33,243 nt of DNA from Gomphosphaeria aponina SAG 52.96 = DSM 107014. GTDB taxonomy: Bacteria > Cyanobacteriota > Cyanobacteriia > Cyanobacteriales > Gomphosphaeriaceae. Numbering within the stretch: position 1 is the first letter of the stretch; every line of letters starts with the position of its first letter. Under the pieces are notes generated by a model. The model had not been told where the DNA came from, did not search any database, and saw only the letters and a list, made by a program, of their open reading frames with translations. The stretch is taken from NCBI GenBank assembly GCA_016903655.1, contig JADQBC010000033.1, positions 1 through 33,243 of the forward strand. Reading direction: 5' to 3'. The translations under genes were made by a program, and so were the position numbers. Shown here piece after piece: positions 7,853 to 15,701 of the stretch.

Positions 7853-9286
7853 TTACAAAGTCTTCAAATATTCAAGTAATGCTTGTTTATCCTCATCAGA
7901 CAAATCCACCCCATAGAGATGTCCTTCATTGCTATTTCCCGTCACTTTAGTATCATAAAGAAAACCCTTTTTCTCAGCTTCTGGCCCTTCAGCAACAAAA
8001 CCTACTTGCTCTGGATTATAAACATCGTAACCTCGATAGAAACTTTGAGTACGATTTGCAGGAATTGCTAACAGCTCTGTGAGGTAAGGTACAGAACCAT
8101 TATGTAAATATGGCGCTCTCAACCACAGTCCATCTAGGGAAACTGCCACATAACCATCAGTCTTACGAAGCTGATCAAAGTCATACTCATAACCCTCAGC
8201 ATACTCGTTATAAGCATCTGCTGCTGCTTGAGTCCACATTTCCAGACGATGACCATCAGTCCCTACTTCCGTAATCGGAATCACTGTACCAGTTCTTTCC
8301 CCACCAAAACTATGACATGAACCACAGTTATTCTCAAAAATTGGTTTTCCCTGCCCTGCCAAAGCAAAATTAATTTCAAAAGGATAGACAGGAGGGTCAA
8401 TTTCCGTAATATATTTTTCAACCCGTTGCAGATCTTCCAAGGGGATAGATTTTCTTGTAGCACCATCACCTATTGCCCCTGTATTCACAGTTTCCGTGAG
8501 TGAAGTTTCCAACCCATCCCAATGTAAAGCAAAACCCTGATGTTGTTTTTGATTCCAGATCGACATCATGTCAGAATTACCGATAGTATCATCAAGAGGC
8601 AAACCAAGAGTTCTAAATTTAACTGGATTGAAAGGATCGATGCGACCCGGGCCCCAATTCGGCCGAGAATCCATCCAAGCTAAAGATTCCTGTTGTTGCA
8701 AAAGAGATTGTTTAGTTTGGGGAATAATTAAAAAGCGATACAATTGTTTTTCCCACCAAGAAAACTGATGATTATAGGCGATCGCCTCCAAAATATAATC
8801 AGGTGTAAATCTTGGATCATTAGCACTAGCAAACAGAAAACGCACATAACTTTGAGAATCAAACTTATTCGACGGCCCTGTAGGGACAATAATCGGTTTA
8901 GCTTCAGGACTTTGGCGATAAGTAGCCGTATGACACACCGCACAAGTTATCCCTTGACGGGGAAAACCAATAGTTTTCAAAGAAATACCCACAGGCGTTT
9001 CTTTTCCCTCTTCCCAAGTCAAACCCAAAGAAGTATAACCCCCTTGACCAGGCAAATATTCAGGAAAAATGCGCGGCAATACTAACCAAATCCAATAAGG
9101 AATCCCCTCCGCATTTTCTGTCCCAATCGAACCATATTTAAAATGTTCTTCAGGGGATTCATAATAAGTCGGAACTTCCCGCAAAAGATTGTACCAAGCC
9201 AAATATCCCACCCCACCAATTAAGAGAACAATTAACAAAAAAATACTCGTAATAATTCTCCACACATTACTTTTAATTCCTGTCAT
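7853..9286 (-). CDS. Di-haem c-type cytochrome (CCP/RoxA-like), paralogue A
   Basis: An exported di-haem cytochrome, 477 aa, with an N-terminal membrane anchor or signal segment (residues 11-31). It has two haem c motifs, C115-A-V-C-H119 and C321-G-S-C-H325. It shares EEHFKYGSIG, PYWIW, ALHWDG (253-258) and DGLWLRAPYLHNGSVP with the upstream paralogue. It also shares the C-terminal pattern YG-x-D-L-x-x-E-D-K-Q-A-L with the lipoprotein at 12324. The family (bacterial CCP/MauG, RoxA and oleate dioxygenase type) includes peroxidases and oxygenases acting in the periplasm. Its start codon overlaps the paralogue's 3' end by 14 bp, implying translational coupling. Substrate and reaction are not deducible from motifs. 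Confidence 0.88.
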   Translation of the reverse strand: MTGIKSNVWRIITSIFLLIVLLIGGVGYLAWYNLLREVPTYYESPEEHFKYGSIGTENAEGIPYWIWLVLPRIFPEYLPGQGGYTSLGLTWEEGKETPVGISLKTIGFPRQGITCAVCHTATYRQSPEAKPIIVPTGPSNKFDSQSYVRFLFASANDPRFTPDYILEAIAYNHQFSWWEKQLYRFLIIPQTKQSLLQQQESLAWMDSRPNWGPGRIDPFNPVKFRTLGLPLDDTIGNSDMMSIWNQKQHQGFALHWDGLETSLTETVNTGAIGDGATRKSIPLEDLQRVEKYITEIDPPVYPFEINFALAGQGKPIFENNCGSCHSFGGERTGTVIPITEVGTDGHRLEMWTQAAADAYNEYAEGYEYDFDQLRKTDGYVAVSLDGLWLRAPYLHNGSVPYLTELLAIPANRTQSFYRGYDVYNPEQVGFVAEGPEAEKKGFLYDTKVTGNSNEGHLYGVDLSDEDKQALLEYLKTL

Positions 9287-10757
9287 AATCTTCCCCTATT
9301 TTCAAATACTCAATCAATGCCTTTTTCGCTTCATGATCCAACTCAGTTCCATACAAATGACCACTATTACTATTACCTGGCAAACTGGTATCAAACTTAA
9401 AATATTGCTTACCATTTTCCTGGGCTACATCAGAAACAAAACCCACATTTTCAGCATCAAAAACATCGTAACCCCGATAGAAAACCTGTGGGCGATTTTC
9501 TGGTTTTGCTAATAAATCTGTTAAAGTTGGCACAGACCCATTATGCAAATAAGGAGCCCGTAACCAAAGTCCATCTAAAGGCATATTGGCATACCCATTA
9601 GTTTTCGTAAAATTTTGGAACCGTTGATCTTGCCCCTCATAACTAATATCTGCAAACAAAGTATTTTGATTAGAAAGAGTCTCATAAGTATAAGAATCCA
9701 AACGCCCTCTGTCAGTACCAATTTCCTCAATGGGCGTTACTTTTCCCGTATCAGCACCCCCAAAAGCATGACAACGAGCACAATTATTTTCATAAACAGT
9801 TTTCCCCACCAAAGCTAAATCCTCATTAATCGCAAAAGGATAAACAGGCGGAGGTAATTCCCACAACCAATCAGCCACTCGATGAATCCCATCAAAATCA
9901 ATAGTAGTTGGCGTAACCAAAGCCAAAGCAGCACTATTATTCCGCTCATTTACCGAACTATTATCCCCATCCCAATGTAACTGCATTCCCTGCCTAGGTT
10001 TTTGTTGCCAAATACTTGGAAAATCAGCAATACCATTTAATTCTTTCGCCTCCAAACTCTCAATCGGAAAATTAAACTGACGAGTTTTATAGGAACTAAA
10101 AGTATCCACTCTCCCAGGACCATAAGCTGATTGTTGATCTAAAAAAGCAAATTGACTCCTCTGAGTAATTAAAGCCTCTCTTGTTTGGGGAATGGCAAAA
10201 TAGCGATAAATCAGTTTTTCTAAAGGATTTAATTTAGCCCCCAAAGCTTCAATTTGAGGCAACATTTCCCCCGCCGTAAAACCTTTATCCACCCCCACCT
10301 CTGCCAAAAATTTGATATACCCTTCCAAATCAACTGTATTAGAAGGCATCGTCGTCATAATTTCACGCTCACTCTCAGGGGTAGCCCGCAGACTTCCTGC
10401 ATGACAAGTAGCACAATTTTGACCCACCCGCATAAACCCAATTTTACTTTGAGAAAAACCAATAGGTAAATCTTTCCCAGCTTCTTGAATAAAACCCAAA
10501 GATTCATAACCCTCTCCTGGCAATTTATCAGGGAACATTACAGGTAAAACTTTCCAAATCCAATAGGGAATACCATTAGCCCTTTCCCCCCCAATAGACC
10601 CATATTTAAAATGCTCTTCAATCTCAGCATATTTTACAGGTCCATTATTAAAAATTAAAGGTGAAACTAGCCAGAAAATTATTCCCAATAAAACCAAAAC
10701 AATAGCAATTACCATCCGTTGCCAAACTTTTTTAATTGAATTTTCTTCTGTTAGCAT
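9273..10757 (-). CDS. Di-haem c-type cytochrome (CCP/RoxA-like), paralogue B
   Basis: 494 aa, with an N-terminal hydrophobic segment at about 14-35 that would anchor it or direct export. Haem motifs are C115-A-T-C-H119 and C326-A-R-C-H330. Shared landmarks with paralogue A are EEHFKYGSIGG, PYWIWKVLP, MQLHWDG (258-264), SVNERNNSAAL and DGLWLRAPYLHNGSVPT. They occur in the same order and spacing, so the two genes arose by tandem duplication. It lies 31 bp downstream of the old-yellow-enzyme gene and overlaps paralogue A by 14 bp. Family members are periplasmic peroxidases or dioxygenases. Which of these applies cannot be told here. Confidence 0.88.
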   Translation of the reverse strand: MLTEENSIKKVWQRMVIAIVLVLLGIIFWLVSPLIFNNGPVKYAEIEEHFKYGSIGGERANGIPYWIWKVLPVMFPDKLPGEGYESLGFIQEAGKDLPIGFSQSKIGFMRVGQNCATCHAGSLRATPESEREIMTTMPSNTVDLEGYIKFLAEVGVDKGFTAGEMLPQIEALGAKLNPLEKLIYRYFAIPQTREALITQRSQFAFLDQQSAYGPGRVDTFSSYKTRQFNFPIESLEAKELNGIADFPSIWQQKPRQGMQLHWDGDNSSVNERNNSAALALVTPTTIDFDGIHRVADWLWELPPPVYPFAINEDLALVGKTVYENNCARCHAFGGADTGKVTPIEEIGTDRGRLDSYTYETLSNQNTLFADISYEGQDQRFQNFTKTNGYANMPLDGLWLRAPYLHNGSVPTLTDLLAKPENRPQVFYRGYDVFDAENVGFVSDVAQENGKQYFKFDTSLPGNSNSGHLYGTELDHEAKKALIEYLKIGEDYDRN

Positions 10758-10788
10758 AAAGTTAATTAACTCCTTTGAAAATCACCAG

Positions 10789-12234
10789 CTAAAATGGTGC
10801 TGGTTTAAACACAGTCATAATTTCTGCCACCATCGCCTCATAATCCCCCTGATACCGTGCAGCTTCATAACAACCCAGAGGATTTTCTAAAGTATTGAGC
10901 AAACACTTATTACAATAAGTACAAGGGCGATCGCTCACATCTTTTCCCCCAGCAAATTGTTGAACCAAATCATTATTTGCCACCAAAGTCCGCGCCATAC
11001 TCACTGCATCACAATACCCCAACTCTATCCCTTGGCGAATATAAGAAGCTTGCTGAAATCCCCCAGTACAAATAACAGGAATTTCCTTCAGATTCTTTTT
11101 AATTTCCCCCGCCTCAGCCAAATTAATTCCCTGATAAATATCCAGCAACTCCTGCATTTTTGCCACAGAAAACTCATTTTGAAACTCTTTTTCAAGAGAA
11201 TCAGCCGTTAATTTCAATCCAGTAACTGGGTTAGTTTTACTTCTTAAGCGACCTTGAACCCTATACCAAAGAAACTTAAAAATCGGGTAAAGTAACCGAT
11301 AGCGAAACAACAAATAGTTGCGAAAAGTATCCACCCCACTAGAAAGCATCGTATCATAGGAATTTTTTGCACTATCTGTAGCATATTTTCCCTCCAGAGG
11401 AAAAGTACCAGGAGGATTTAAAGGATGAGGAAATAAACTCCCCGTAGAAACATGAATCCCATCAATTCCCGCCTCTTCCAACCACTGACAAACTTGAATT
11501 GAATCCTCTAAAGTATTCCCAGGTTTTTCCCAGGGAATCACAGCATTATTATATTCCACCGCACTAATTTTGCACTGAAAATGAAAATCCGCCCCCACTT
11601 CTTTCCTCACCGCCTCAACAATTTCCAACAGAAAACGAGCGCGATTTTTCAACGAACCACCATAACCATCCGTGCGATCATTAATTCCCTCACTCAGAAA
11701 TTGAGTAATAAGATAACCATTCGCCCCATGCAATTCCACCCCATCCAGTCCCGCTTCTTTTGCCCTTCTTGCACCCTGAGCAAAAGCTTGCACCGTCTCT
11801 TTAATTTCATCTGTAGTCATTGAGCGACACTTAAACCCATGAAATGACTCAGTTTTATTAGTAGAACTTAAGCGAATCTCATCATTTTCAATCCCCTGGA
11901 TATCCTGTTGACGACCAGAGTGACTTAACTGCAGAATAAACTTACAATCATATTGATGAACCCTTTCCCCCACTTTGCGCCAAAAAGGGATCCGCTCATC
12001 ACAGTCAATCATTGCATAATTAGGCACAATCCGACCCTTAAGGGTTATGGGAACAAAAGAAGAAATTATCGCCCCCACCCCACCTTGAGCAAATTTTTCT
12101 TCCCAATTAATTCTTGCTTGGTTGCCAGAACCATCATAGTTATCAAATCTTCCCGCAATATTAGAACGGAAAATGCGATTTTTCACAGTTAAATTGCGAA
12201 AAATTAGGGGTTTGAAAATAATATCTTGTTCCAT
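10789..12234 (-). CDS. NADH:flavin oxidoreductase, old yellow enzyme family, with Fe-S cysteines
   Basis: An FMN-dependent TIM-barrel ene-reductase-type enzyme, 481 aa. Visible are an N-terminal KNRIFRSN barrel entry, FILQLSHSGRQ, the substrate-binding HGANGYLITQFLS (169-181), and NDRTDGYGGSLKNRARF. The FMN-phosphate region is VICTGGF...DAVSMARTLVAN. The C-terminal cysteines C438-x2-C441-x2-C444-x10-C455 resemble the [4Fe-4S] site of 2,4-dienoyl-CoA reductase/TMADH-type members. The second NAD(P)-binding domain of those enzymes is absent. Residues 306-330 (YLLFRYRLLYPIFKFLWYRV region) form an unusual aromatic, basic insert. It is the first gene of the minus-strand run and shares an 89-bp intergenic region with the divergent cytochrome lipoprotein gene. 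Confidence 0.86.
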   Translation of the reverse strand: MEQDIIFKPLIFRNLTVKNRIFRSNIAGRFDNYDGSGNQARINWEEKFAQGGVGAIISSFVPITLKGRIVPNYAMIDCDERIPFWRKVGERVHQYDCKFILQLSHSGRQQDIQGIENDEIRLSSTNKTESFHGFKCRSMTTDEIKETVQAFAQGARRAKEAGLDGVELHGANGYLITQFLSEGINDRTDGYGGSLKNRARFLLEIVEAVRKEVGADFHFQCKISAVEYNNAVIPWEKPGNTLEDSIQVCQWLEEAGIDGIHVSTGSLFPHPLNPPGTFPLEGKYATDSAKNSYDTMLSSGVDTFRNYLLFRYRLLYPIFKFLWYRVQGRLRSKTNPVTGLKLTADSLEKEFQNEFSVAKMQELLDIYQGINLAEAGEIKKNLKEIPVICTGGFQQASYIRQGIELGYCDAVSMARTLVANNDLVQQFAGGKDVSDRPCTYCNKCLLNTLENPLGCYEAARYQGDYEAMVAEIMTVFKPAPF

Positions 12235-12264
12235 ATTAATAGATTAATCATTTTCGGGTTAGTC

Positions 12265-12293
12265 TTGTACTGAGCTCTATTTTACGATAAAAT
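12265..12293 (+). promoter_or_regulatory. Sigma70-type promoter for the cytochrome lipoprotein gene
   Basis: The -35 TTGTAC (12265-12270) and -10 TAAAAT (12288-12293) are separated by exactly 17 bp. A start of transcription near 12300 would give a leader of about 24 nt before the ATG at 12324. The intergenic region is only 89 bp, so any operator here could control the divergent OYE-led run as well. Confidence 0.55.
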
Positions 12294-12323
12294 AATTATA
12301 ACCAAAAATTAAGATTTTCACCC

Positions 12324-14402
12324 ATGAAAAAACCTCATTTAGGTATGATTGCCTGGATAATGGCGATCGCCTTATTAGTTCTCGGTTGTTCCCCCTACGA
12401 ATATGAAAATACATCCGTAGAACGCCTAAGAGAACTAATCGCCGCAGCGGAAGCCAGCAACAATCCAGTGGAGATTTCAACTCCTGAACAACAAAATTCA
12501 GAAAAAACCCCTGAATATGACCGAGACTATCTGGGTTATGTACCTTCAGAATACTATGGTGAACTAACAGAAGCAGAACAACGTGGTTTACAAACCTGGT
12601 ATTTTTGGACAGGAGGCAATGAGAAATTCTTTCGTAACCTAGCCCAAATCACTCACGGAGAAGCAGACTTTTTAAGTTTGCTCGATGCACGTCCAGATCA
12701 GGAAGACCAAACCCAACACATTCAACGAAACGAACGTTTTCAAGCAGTAGGCGCAATCAACGATCCTAGCTGTACAGCAGCCACCGAACCAGATGAATAT
12801 GGTTTATGGTTAGACAAATGCGAAAAAGACCCCAACAGTGCAGGAATTATGGGCGCTCGCAAATTTCCCAATCCCAATTTTGACCCAGAAAAATGGGATG
12901 TAGCTCAATATTATGCAGTAGGCGAAACAAAAGCCCAAATCGAACCCCCCTATAACATCGGTATTTCCTGCGGCGTATGTCACATAGCCTTCAATCCTCT
13001 CAACCCCCCCAATGATCCAGAAAACCCCAAATGGGAAAACCTAGCATCAGCAATTGGGAATCAATATTTAAAAGAAGGACAATTATTTGGGGGAAATATC
13101 CCAGATTACGACTTCCGCAAACAAGTCATTAATAATCAGCCACCAGGCACTTCTGACACATCGCGCATTGCCACCGACCACATTGATAATCCCAATGCCA
13201 TCAACGCCATTTTCAACCTAGCAGATCGACCCAGATATGAAGAAATAATGAATGATGGGACGACAGAAAAAGTGCCTCACATTCTCAAAGACGGAGCCGA
13301 CTCCATTGGCATACCTGGAGCTTCAGAAAGAGTATATATTAATATCGGCTCATGTTCTGATTATTGGCTCACTCTCCATGACCCCTTATTAGGGAGAAAA
13401 CCACAAAAACCCTTTGATATCGCAACAGCTAACCAAGAATGTGAATATTGGTCAAAAACAGCAGCAAGAATGCCAGATGCTGAAGCATTTTTAAGCACCC
13501 TTAAACCCCTACACCTTCAAGATGCCCCAGGGGGAAAAGCTTACTTAACTCAAGATGAAGCAGTCCTGACAAAAGGAAAAATTGTCTTTGCCAATACTTG
13601 TGCATCCTGTCACTCTAGCAAACAACCACCAACAGAAATAGCAGCAGACCCAGAACAAGCAAAAAAATGGTATGAAGAATCAGTTCTCAGTGCGGATTTT
13701 CTCGAACACAACTTCTTATCCGATGACCAACGTTATCCAGTAACAGAGATAGGAACAAATGCAGCCCGCGCCTTAGCAACTAATGCCAAAGAAGGACATA
13801 TTTGGTCGCAATTTTCCTCACAAACCTACAAAAATTTACCTTCTCCTGGTACGTTAACTTTAGCAAATCCTTTTCAGGAAGACCAACCCATAGAATTTGA
13901 AATTCCCTCTGGGGGAACAGGTTATTATCGAACCCCTTCCTTAATTAGTCTCTGGTCAAGCGCACCATTTTTCCACAACAACGAACTGGGAAAATACACA
14001 GGCGATCCCTCAGTAGCAGGAAGAATGGCAGCATTCAATGATGCAGTGGAAAAACTATTATGGCCAGAAAAACGTGAGCAGTTAATTAAACGTACAGAGC
14101 GAGAAACCCGCTTAGAAATAGGCGAACTACAAGCAGATGTGCCTGAAGGTACACCCATCAAACTTTTAGCCAACTTAAACCCTAGTGAAACACCCACAAT
14201 TTTACAGCAAAAATTAAACTCGGAACTAGGAGCTAAAGTTTTAGGTTCATTGGTTAAATTTATCCCCGATGAGGTTCTCACACCATTGCTGTTAAAGTAT
14301 AATCAAGCCCCAGATTTTATTGAAGATCATGGTCATTACTTTGGCACAGATTTACCCGATGAAGACAAACAAGCCTTGAGCGAATTTCTCAAAACTTTGT
14401 AG
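12324..14402 (+). CDS. Di-haem c-type cytochrome lipoprotein (RoxA-like size)
   Basis: 692 aa with a lipoprotein signal peptide ending L-V-L-G-C22, so it should be anchored in the periplasm or outer membrane. Haem c motifs are C216-G-V-C-H220 and C426-A-S-C-H430. The length, the YFWTGGN...FFRN N-terminal motif and the second-haem region recall RoxA-like di-haem oxygenases and fatty-acid dioxygenases. The closing YFGTDLPDEDKQALSEFLKT matches the two shorter cytochromes encoded on the other strand. Several extra cysteines (around 150, 166, 344, 373) may form disulfides, as expected outside the cytoplasm. The gene has its own promoter, and a strong hairpin follows the stop. Oxygenase versus peroxidase activity is not decidable from sequence. 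Confidence 0.87.
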   Translation: MKKPHLGMIAWIMAIALLVLGCSPYEYENTSVERLRELIAAAEASNNPVEISTPEQQNSEKTPEYDRDYLGYVPSEYYGELTEAEQRGLQTWYFWTGGNEKFFRNLAQITHGEADFLSLLDARPDQEDQTQHIQRNERFQAVGAINDPSCTAATEPDEYGLWLDKCEKDPNSAGIMGARKFPNPNFDPEKWDVAQYYAVGETKAQIEPPYNIGISCGVCHIAFNPLNPPNDPENPKWENLASAIGNQYLKEGQLFGGNIPDYDFRKQVINNQPPGTSDTSRIATDHIDNPNAINAIFNLADRPRYEEIMNDGTTEKVPHILKDGADSIGIPGASERVYINIGSCSDYWLTLHDPLLGRKPQKPFDIATANQECEYWSKTAARMPDAEAFLSTLKPLHLQDAPGGKAYLTQDEAVLTKGKIVFANTCASCHSSKQPPTEIAADPEQAKKWYEESVLSADFLEHNFLSDDQRYPVTEIGTNAARALATNAKEGHIWSQFSSQTYKNLPSPGTLTLANPFQEDQPIEFEIPSGGTGYYRTPSLISLWSSAPFFHNNELGKYTGDPSVAGRMAAFNDAVEKLLWPEKREQLIKRTERETRLEIGELQADVPEGTPIKLLANLNPSETPTILQQKLNSELGAKVLGSLVKFIPDEVLTPLLLKYNQAPDFIEDHGHYFGTDLPDEDKQALSEFLKTL

Positions 14403-14407
14403 AAAAA

Positions 14408-14432
14408 TAGGGGTTGGGAAACCCAACCCCTA
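14408..14432. terminator. Strong hairpin after the cytochrome lipoprotein gene
   Basis: A perfect 11-bp stem TAGGGGTTGGG / CCCAACCCCTA with a 3-nt AAA loop begins 6 bp after the stop at 14402. No long U-run follows on either side, so it may be a dispersed palindrome acting as a transcript end or stabiliser rather than a textbook intrinsic terminator. It separates this gene from the convergent HD gene. Confidence 0.65.
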
Positions 14433-14463
14433 CATCAAGACAATTTTGAGAATTTTTTCACCC

Positions 14464-15060
14464 TTACCGCAGCAACATATAATTACTAACCTTTTCCAAC
14501 TCATTCACTACCCGCTTTAATTCCTCCGTTAAATAACTAAAACCCTTTTGATCTTGCTGATTAACAAAAGAACGATAAAACCAAAGTGTACCTTCTTTTC
14601 CCCCATGAAACTGCGTCCAAACCAAATCCCCATAGCGCTCATAATCAGCCAAAACACAACGAGCATTATGGAGCTTATCAGCGATCGCCACCCGCCGCAC
14701 TTCCTCAGAAGCAGAACGCAAATGTTCCAGGTACATTTCTTTGCGTCTTCGCCAAGGAGGTTTAGGGAAAACATCAGTTTCCGTACAACCCTCAACAATA
14801 TCAGCCACCCGATGGCCAAACTTCTGCCGAATAGCCATCCCAGTGGGAGCGCCCCCCTGATCCTCGATCGCATCATGGAGCAGAGCAGCGATCGCCTCAT
14901 CTTCATCCCCCCCATCCTCCAACACCAGCGCCGCCACACTCAACAAATGACTAATGTAGGGAACCCCCCTCACTTTGCGCACTTGTTGGGCATGGAGTTG
15001 AGTAGCATACACCAAAGCCTCTTCAAAACGACAAGTTAACTGAGTAGAATTATCCAGCAA
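14464..15060 (-). CDS. HD-domain phosphohydrolase, RelA/SpoT-like small alarmone hydrolase
   Basis: A single HD domain of 198 aa. The metal ligands are readable: H38 (PYISHLLSVA), H62-D63 (LLHDAIED) and D128 (IADKLHNAR). RKVRG at the start and LLHDAIED with ADKLHNAR are typical of the ppGpp-hydrolase half of SpoT and of Mesh1-type small hydrolases. No synthetase, TGS or ACT domain is present. The likely role is breakdown of (p)ppGpp, or possibly another nucleotide, in the cytosol. It is divergent from trmL with about 88 bp between starts and convergent with the cytochrome lipoprotein gene. Confidence 0.82.
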   Translation of the reverse strand: MLDNSTQLTCRFEEALVYATQLHAQQVRKVRGVPYISHLLSVAALVLEDGGDEDEAIAALLHDAIEDQGGAPTGMAIRQKFGHRVADIVEGCTETDVFPKPPWRRRKEMYLEHLRSASEEVRRVAIADKLHNARCVLADYERYGDLVWTQFHGGKEGTLWFYRSFVNQQDQKGFSYLTEELKRVVNELEKVSNYMLLR

Positions 15061-15148
15061 AATTTTCCTCCCATTTCAAGTAAAACTTAACTCTATTCTT
15101 CAAATAACTTATAATAAATTTGCCCTTTAAGAATTGATTAAAAGTCTG

Positions 15149-15610
15149 ATGCCAAAATTGGTATTAGTAGAACCACAAATTCCCCCAAACACAGGCAACA
15201 TTGCCCGAACCTGTGCAGCCACAGAAACCCAACTGCATCTGATCGGGCCATTAGGCTTTGAAATAAGCGATCGCCACTTAAAAAGAGCAGGTTTAGACTA
15301 CTGGCCCTTCGTTGATTTACACTACCACAACCAGCTCGAAGATTTTCAAGCACTCCATCACACCCAGGGAGGAAGATTAATTGGTTTTAGCGTAACTGGT
15401 AAATTTAGTTACCTCCAGTTAGCCTATCAACCAGACGACTGGCTATTATTTGGCAGCGAAACCACAGGTTTACCCACAACAGTTCTCTCATTGTGTGATG
15501 CTACCGTTTATATTCCCATGAGTCAGCCACAAGTCCGCAGTCTCAATCTATCTGTCAGTGCTGCTGTCGGTCTTTTTGAAGCACGAAGACAACTAGGATA
15601 TTTCAGATAA
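15149..15610 (+). CDS. trmL: tRNA (cytidine(34)-2'-O)-methyltransferase TrmL
   Basis: A SPOUT-class methyltransferase that 2'-O-methylates wobble nucleotide 34 of certain leucine tRNAs. Motif 1 is VEPQIPPNTGNIARTCAAT, motif 2 LLFGSETTGLP, and motif 3 YIPMSQPQVRSLNLSVSAAV; all carry the residues that form the trefoil-knot SAM site. I chose the ATG at 15149 (MPKLVLVEPQ), giving 153 aa, because family members start directly with this strand. The in-frame ATG at 15134 would add only five residues of no recognisable character. The gene stands alone. Confidence 0.92.
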   Translation: MPKLVLVEPQIPPNTGNIARTCAATETQLHLIGPLGFEISDRHLKRAGLDYWPFVDLHYHNQLEDFQALHHTQGGRLIGFSVTGKFSYLQLAYQPDDWLLFGSETTGLPTTVLSLCDATVYIPMSQPQVRSLNLSVSAAVGLFEARRQLGYFR

Positions 15611-15701
15611 AAAAGTGCAGCAGCGTTTGAGTTTGGTGTGCAAACCTTTATTTTACCAAAATAATATTTAAGTATTCAACCTCCTTATCTTATCTGTATT
15701 T

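Noticed and set aside
8744-9085. Long antisense open frames opposite the cytochrome, GlcF and OYE genes
   Set aside because: They lie inside well-supported genes on the other strand and show no family motif or codon logic; they are shadows.
13925-14281. 118-aa minus-strand frame inside the cytochrome lipoprotein gene
   Set aside because: Entirely overlapped by the haem protein gene; Ser-rich low-information sequence, no RBS evidence.
7853-14402. Cytochromes as photosynthetic or respiratory electron carriers
   Set aside because: Too large, di-haem with CCP/RoxA-type landmarks, and linked to enzyme genes rather than to photosystem or oxidase genes.
14529-15039. Two frames (136 aa minus, 163 aa plus) overlapping the HD hydrolase
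   Set aside because: Shadows of the HD-domain gene, whose metal-binding motifs are complete.
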